DNA from: an uncultured Ruminococcus sp.
GTDB lineage: Bacteria; Bacillota; Clostridia; Oscillospirales; Ruminococcaceae
Length of the DNA stretch: 45,711 nucleotides
Assembly (NCBI GenBank): GCA_937894495.1
Contig: CALCRR010000261.1
Location: 1-45,711, forward strand
Direction: 5' to 3'
The notes beneath the pieces were generated by a model. It was not told the origin of the DNA. It was given only the letters and a program-made list of their open reading frames with translations, and ran no database searches. Numbering within the stretch: position 1 is the first letter of the stretch; every line of letters begins with the position of its first letter. The translations under genes were made by a program, and so were the position numbers. Shown piece by piece: positions 42,139 to 45,711 of this stretch.

Positions 42139-44217
42139 ATGGCAAGAGAATGTAAGCTGCAGGATTACCGTAATATCGGTATCATGGCACACATCGACGC
42201 CGGTAAAACTACTACCACTGAACGTATCCTGTTTTATACCGGTGTAAACTACAAGATCGGTGAAACTCATGACGGTGCTTCCACAATGGACTGGATGGCT
42301 CAGGAGAAGGAGAGAGGTATCACTATCACCTCTGCTGCAACCACCTGCTATTGGAAGGGTCACAGACTTAACATTATCGACACCCCGGGCCACGTTGACT
42401 TTACTGTTGAGGTAGAGAGATCTCTGAGAGTTCTCGACGGCTCGGTAACAGTTCTGTGCGCAAAGGGCGGCGTTGAGCCCCAGACAGAGACCGTTTGGAG
42501 ACAGGCTGATAACTATAAGGTACCAAGAATGGTATACGTCAACAAGATGGATATCATGGGCGCCGATTTCTATAACGTGCTGAATATGCTCCATGAGAGA
42601 CTTCAGTGCAATGCCGTTCCTATCCAGCTGCCTATCGGCGCTGAGGATGATTTCAAGGGCATCATCGACCTGCTTGAAATGAAGGCATATGTTTACTACG
42701 ATGACCTCGGAAAGGATATCCGTGAGGAGGAGATCCCCGAGGATATGCAGGAGAAGGCTGAGGAGTACAGAGCTGACCTGATCGAGCACCTGGCTGAGGT
42801 GGACGACGACATCGCCGAGAAGTTCTTCGCTGACGAGGAGATCACTATCGAGGAGATGAAGAAGGTCATCAGAAAGTCTACCATTGATAATACTATGGTA
42901 CCTGTTACCTGCGGTACTTCCTACAGAAACAAGGGCGTTCAGAAGCTTCTTGACGCTATTGTTGACTATATGCCCGCTCCTATCGACGTACCCCACATCA
43001 AGGGCATAAACCCCGATACGGGCGAGGAATGCGAGAGAATTTCGGGCGACGATCAGCCCTTTGCAGCTCTGGCATTCAAGATCGCAACAGACCCCTTCGT
43101 TGGAAAGCTCTGCTATTTCAGAGTTTATTCGGGCGTGCTGACAGCTGGTTCCACCGTCTATAACTCCACCAAGGACAAGGACGAGAGGATCGGACGTATC
43201 GTTCAGATGCACTCCAACGACAGAAAGGATATTGATACCATTTACGCAGGCGATATCGGCGCTGCTATCGGACTGAAGAACACCACAACAGGTGATACTC
43301 TCTGCGACGAGAAGAACCCTGTTATACTTGAGTCTATGGAGTTCCCGGAGCCTGTTATCCAGCTGGCTATCGAGCCTAAGACCAAGGCAGGTCAGGAGAA
43401 AATGGGTATCGCACTCGCTAAGCTTGCTGAGGAGGATCCTACCTTCAGGACATATACTTCTGAGGAAACAGGTCAGACCATCATCGCAGGCATGGGCGAG
43501 CTCCACCTTGAGATCATCGTTGACAGACTGTTGAGAGAGTTCAAGGTAGAGGCAAACGTAGGCGCTCCTCAGGTATCCTATAAGGAGACTATCACCAAGG
43601 AAGCTAACGTTGATTACAAGTATGCTAAGCAGTCAGGCGGTAAGGGTCAGTACGGTCACGTTAAGATCAACGTTTACCCCAACGAGTCGGGCGCAGGCTA
43701 CGAGTTCATCAACAAGGTCGTCGGCGGTTCTGTCCCCAAGGAGTATATCCCTGCTGTTGACGCAGGTATCAAGGGCGCTATGGAGAGCGGCGTTCTCGCA
43801 GGCTTCAAGGTAGTTGACTGCAAGGTCGAGCTCTACGACGGTTCGTATCACGAGGTAGACTCCTCCGAAATGGCATTCAAGATCGCAGGTTCAATGGCGT
43901 TCAAGGAGGCTATGAAGAAGGCAGCTCCTATCATACTTGAGCCTATCATGAAGGTTTCGGTCATAGCTCCCGATGATTATCTGGGAACTGTTATCGGCGA
44001 CCTTAACTCAAGAAGAGGTCAGATACTCGGACAGGAGCAGAGAACAGGCGCTGTTCAGGTAGACGCTCTGGTTCCTCTGAGCGAGATGTTCGGCTACTCA
44101 AACGACCTGCGTTCAAAAACACAGGGCCGTGGTCAGTACGCTATGGAGCCTCACAGCTATACTCAGGTACCTAAGTCTATCTCCGAGAAGATCATGACTT
44201 CAAGAAAAGGTGAATAA
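42139..44217 (+). CDS. fusA: Translation elongation factor G
   Basis: A 692-residue GTPase that drives ribosomal translocation. G1 AHIDAGKTT, G2 ERGITI, G3 DTPGHVDF and G4 NKMD are present, then domain II and the C-terminal domains (QSGGKGQYGHVKI, GVLAGFKVVDCKVELYDGSYH). AAAGGAGG lies about 9 nt before the ATG. Full length. A 486-residue open frame on the opposite strand is a codon-bias shadow. Confidence 0.98.
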   Translation: MARECKLQDYRNIGIMAHIDAGKTTTTERILFYTGVNYKIGETHDGASTMDWMAQEKERGITITSAATTCYWKGHRLNIIDTPGHVDFTVEVERSLRVLDGSVTVLCAKGGVEPQTETVWRQADNYKVPRMVYVNKMDIMGADFYNVLNMLHERLQCNAVPIQLPIGAEDDFKGIIDLLEMKAYVYYDDLGKDIREEEIPEDMQEKAEEYRADLIEHLAEVDDDIAEKFFADEEITIEEMKKVIRKSTIDNTMVPVTCGTSYRNKGVQKLLDAIVDYMPAPIDVPHIKGINPDTGEECERISGDDQPFAALAFKIATDPFVGKLCYFRVYSGVLTAGSTVYNSTKDKDERIGRIVQMHSNDRKDIDTIYAGDIGAAIGLKNTTTGDTLCDEKNPVILESMEFPEPVIQLAIEPKTKAGQEKMGIALAKLAEEDPTFRTYTSEETGQTIIAGMGELHLEIIVDRLLREFKVEANVGAPQVSYKETITKEANVDYKYAKQSGGKGQYGHVKINVYPNESGAGYEFINKVVGGSVPKEYIPAVDAGIKGAMESGVLAGFKVVDCKVELYDGSYHEVDSSEMAFKIAGSMAFKEAMKKAAPIILEPIMKVSVIAPDDYLGTVIGDLNSRRGQILGQEQRTGAVQVDALVPLSEMFGYSNDLRSKTQGRGQYAMEPHSYTQVPKSISEKIMTSRKGE

Positions 44218-44243
44218 TTTTGCAAAAAGTTTCTGAAAAACTA

Positions 44244-44272
44244 TTGCAAAACGGAAAAAAATTTGGTATAAT
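44244..44272 (+). promoter_or_regulatory. Separate promoter of tuf
   Basis: TTGCAA (44244-44249), 17 bp, TATAAT (44267-44272). The tuf gene therefore need not depend on the str promoter. Confidence 0.82.
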
Positions 44273-44291
44273 AATACTACGGTATGTGTAG

Positions 44292-44324
44292 TGCTTGTGC
44301 GCCGTTATGGTGCGGCGCTAAGCA
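44292..44324 (+). promoter_or_regulatory. Hairpin in the tuf leader
   Basis: TGCT-GCGCCG (44292-44304) pairs with CGGCGC-AGCA (44313-44324). Weak further pairing of GTAT/ATAC extends it outward. It ends about 25 nt before AAGGAGG (44349-44355). It may stabilise the mRNA or regulate initiation. Confidence 0.55.
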
Positions 44325-44364
44325 TATACGGAATCATAAATTTTATTTAAGGAGGAATATTCCT

Positions 44365-45564
44365 ATGGCAAAGGCACATTTTGAAAGAAACAAGCCCCAC
44401 GTAAACATCGGTACTATCGGTCACGTTGACCACGGTAAGACTACTCTTACAGCCGCTATCACTAAGACTCTGGCTATGAAGGGTCAGGCTCAGTATGAGG
44501 CTTATGATATGATCGATAAGGCTCCTGAGGAGAGAGAAAGAGGTATCACTATCAACACAGCTCACGTTGAGTATGAGACTGATAAGAGACACTACGCTCA
44601 CGTTGACTGCCCCGGCCACGCTGACTATGTTAAGAACATGATCACAGGCGCAGCTCAGATGGACGGCGCTATCCTCGTAGTTGCAGCTTCCGACGGTCCT
44701 ATGGCTCAGACAAGAGAGCACATTCTGCTGGCTCGTCAGGTTGGCGTTCCTGCAATCGTTGTATTCATGAACAAGGCTGACCAGGTTGACGATCCTGAGC
44801 TGCTTGAGCTGGTTGAGATGGATATCAGAGACCTGCTGAGCTCTTATGAGTTCCCCGGCGATGATACTCCTATCATCACAGGTTCTGCACTTGCTGCACT
44901 GAACGCTCCCGATGATCTCAGCGATCCTGCTTATGCACCTATCATTGAGCTCATGAACGCTGTTGACGAGTATATCCCAACTCCTGAGAGAGATGACGCT
45001 AAGCCTTTCCTTATGCCTATCGAGGATACTATGACCATTTCAGGCCGTGGTACTGTTGTAACAGGCAGAGTTGAGAGAGGTCTGCTCAACGTTGGTGAGA
45101 CTGTTGAGATCGTTGGTCTTTCCGATGAGAAGCAGAGCACAGTTGTAACAGGTATCGAGATGTTCAGAAAGACTCTTGATAACGCTATGGCTGGTGATAA
45201 CATCGGCGCACTGCTGAGAGGTATCACAAGAGATCAGGTTGAAAGAGGACAGGTTCTCTGCAAGCCCGGCTCTATCCACCCCCACACTAAGTTCAGCGGT
45301 CAGGTTTACGTTCTGAAGAAGGACGAGGGCGGCAGACATACTCCTTTCTTCAACAACTACAGACCTCAGTTCTATTTCAGAACAACAGACGTTACAGGCA
45401 CAATTTCTCTCCCTGCTGATAAGGAGATGTGTATGCCCGGCGATAACGTTACTATGGATGTTGAGCTCATCACTCCTATCGCTATCGAGGAAGGTCTGAG
45501 ATTTGCTATCCGTGAGGGCGGCAGAACAGTTGGTTCAGGCGTCGTTACAGCTATCAAAGAGTAA
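44365..45564 (+). CDS. tuf: Translation elongation factor Tu
   Basis: A 399-residue GTPase that carries aminoacyl-tRNA to the ribosome. G1 GHVDHGKTT, G2 ERERGITI, G3 DCPGHADYV and G4 MNKADQ are present, and domains II and III are complete (RGTVVTGRVERG to GVVTAIKE). The start is ATG 44365 with AAGGAGG 9 nt upstream; the open frame upstream to 44284 is leader. The codon usage is even more biased than in its neighbours, as expected for the most abundant protein. Confidence 0.98.
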   Translation: MAKAHFERNKPHVNIGTIGHVDHGKTTLTAAITKTLAMKGQAQYEAYDMIDKAPEERERGITINTAHVEYETDKRHYAHVDCPGHADYVKNMITGAAQMDGAILVVAASDGPMAQTREHILLARQVGVPAIVVFMNKADQVDDPELLELVEMDIRDLLSSYEFPGDDTPIITGSALAALNAPDDLSDPAYAPIIELMNAVDEYIPTPERDDAKPFLMPIEDTMTISGRGTVVTGRVERGLLNVGETVEIVGLSDEKQSTVVTGIEMFRKTLDNAMAGDNIGALLRGITRDQVERGQVLCKPGSIHPHTKFSGQVYVLKKDEGGRHTPFFNNYRPQFYFRTTDVTGTISLPADKEMCMPGDNVTMDVELITPIAIEEGLRFAIREGGRTVGSGVVTAIKE

Positions 45565-45590
45565 TTTTTAGCTGAAAATATAGCTTAAAT

Positions 45591-45622
45591 AAAAGCCGAG
45601 TCACCCACGACTCGGCTTTTTT
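45591..45622 (+). terminator. Terminator of tuf
   Basis: A perfect 12-bp stem AAAAGCCGAGTC/GACTCGGCTTTT (45591-45602 with 45609-45620) with a T tail. Confidence 0.93.
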
Positions 45623-45678
45623 ACTTTCCCGTTCATTACCCCACAGGGTGAGCCGGCATACCGTGTGCAGGTTTTACT

Positions 45679-45711
45679 GGGGAAAACCTTTCTGAAGAAA
45701 GGTTATTCCCC
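45679..45711. other. Hairpin at the window edge
   Basis: GGGGAA-AACCTTTCT pairs with AGAAAGGTT-TTCCCC with one bulge. It may be the terminator of a convergent gene beyond the edge or the start of a multi-hairpin intergenic element like that at 8227-8485. Confidence 0.4.

Noticed and set aside
42046..43506. A 486-residue open frame antisense to fusA
   Set aside because: Produced by the strong codon bias of fusA; no ribosome binding site and no recognisable domain, while the plus strand is an undoubted EF-G.

Overview
The window looks like a chromosomal segment of a Gram-positive anaerobe of the Ruminococcus type (Oscillospiraceae/Clostridia). The evidence is Firmicutes-style RpoB and RpoC, frequent GTG and TTG starts behind strong AGGAGG-type ribosome binding sites, a SigK-type sporulation sigma factor, a clostripain-family protease, a GH130 mannosyl-glucose phosphorylase, and heavy use of AGA/AGG arginine codons. 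The genus is an inference; there is no rRNA here to fix it.

Layout, left to right. (1) 1-3780: tail of a cell-wall-binding protein, then a FtsX/MacB-type ABC exporter (permease plus ATPase). (2) 3781-9205: repeat-rich spacer, oligoendopeptidase F (minus strand), PTS enzyme I, a multi-hairpin repeat flanked by a duplicated terminator, and sigK (minus). (3) 9479-15332: a sortase-assembled pilus operon in the order signal-peptidase-like protein, major pilin, class B sortase, tip/ancillary adhesin. It carries two frame breaks and a sortase-adhesin fusion. (4) 15401-17530: a zone of small membrane genes, gene remnants and rearrangement scars. (5) 17547-21288: a GntR(YtrA)-regulated ABC-2 transporter operon with a CPBP protease (minus). 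(6) 21338-29596: GH130 phosphorylase, a PH-like membrane protein, a low-molecular-weight phosphatase ending inside an inverted-repeat element, a clostripain-like protease, a tiny zinc-finger gene with an in-frame TGA, an AIM24-family protein and a NERD nuclease-like protein, with several interspersed repeats between them. (7) 29699-45622: rpoB-rpoC and the str cluster rpsL-rpsG-fusA-tuf. These two blocks are separated by a 3.4-kb accessory module: a GNAT-type acetyltransferase with a small basic partner, and an ECF sigma factor with its membrane anti-sigma.

How genes work together. The pilus genes form one assembly line: both pilins end in IPTG sorting signals, and the signal-peptidase homologue keeps the serine but lacks the general-base lysine, as in streptococcal SipA. 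The ECF sigma has its own ECF-type promoter, so it is probably autoregulated and held by the anti-sigma. The GntR gene sits at the head of its ABC operon with a TATA-rich palindrome at the start site. Many promoters match the housekeeping consensus closely (TTGACA, 16-18 bp, TATAAT), so transcription units are fairly easy to delimit.

The most interesting items are the pilus locus anomalies, including a TTT-TAA-C site that would allow a perfect +1 slip; the small zinc-finger gene with TGA exactly where a metal-binding cysteine is expected; the small-basic-protein/GNAT pair; a 159-bp nested inverted-repeat element supplying the stop codon of the phosphatase gene; and a family of repeats built on 7-bp units that has invaded several gene ends and supplied the first codons of an ankyrin-repeat reading frame.
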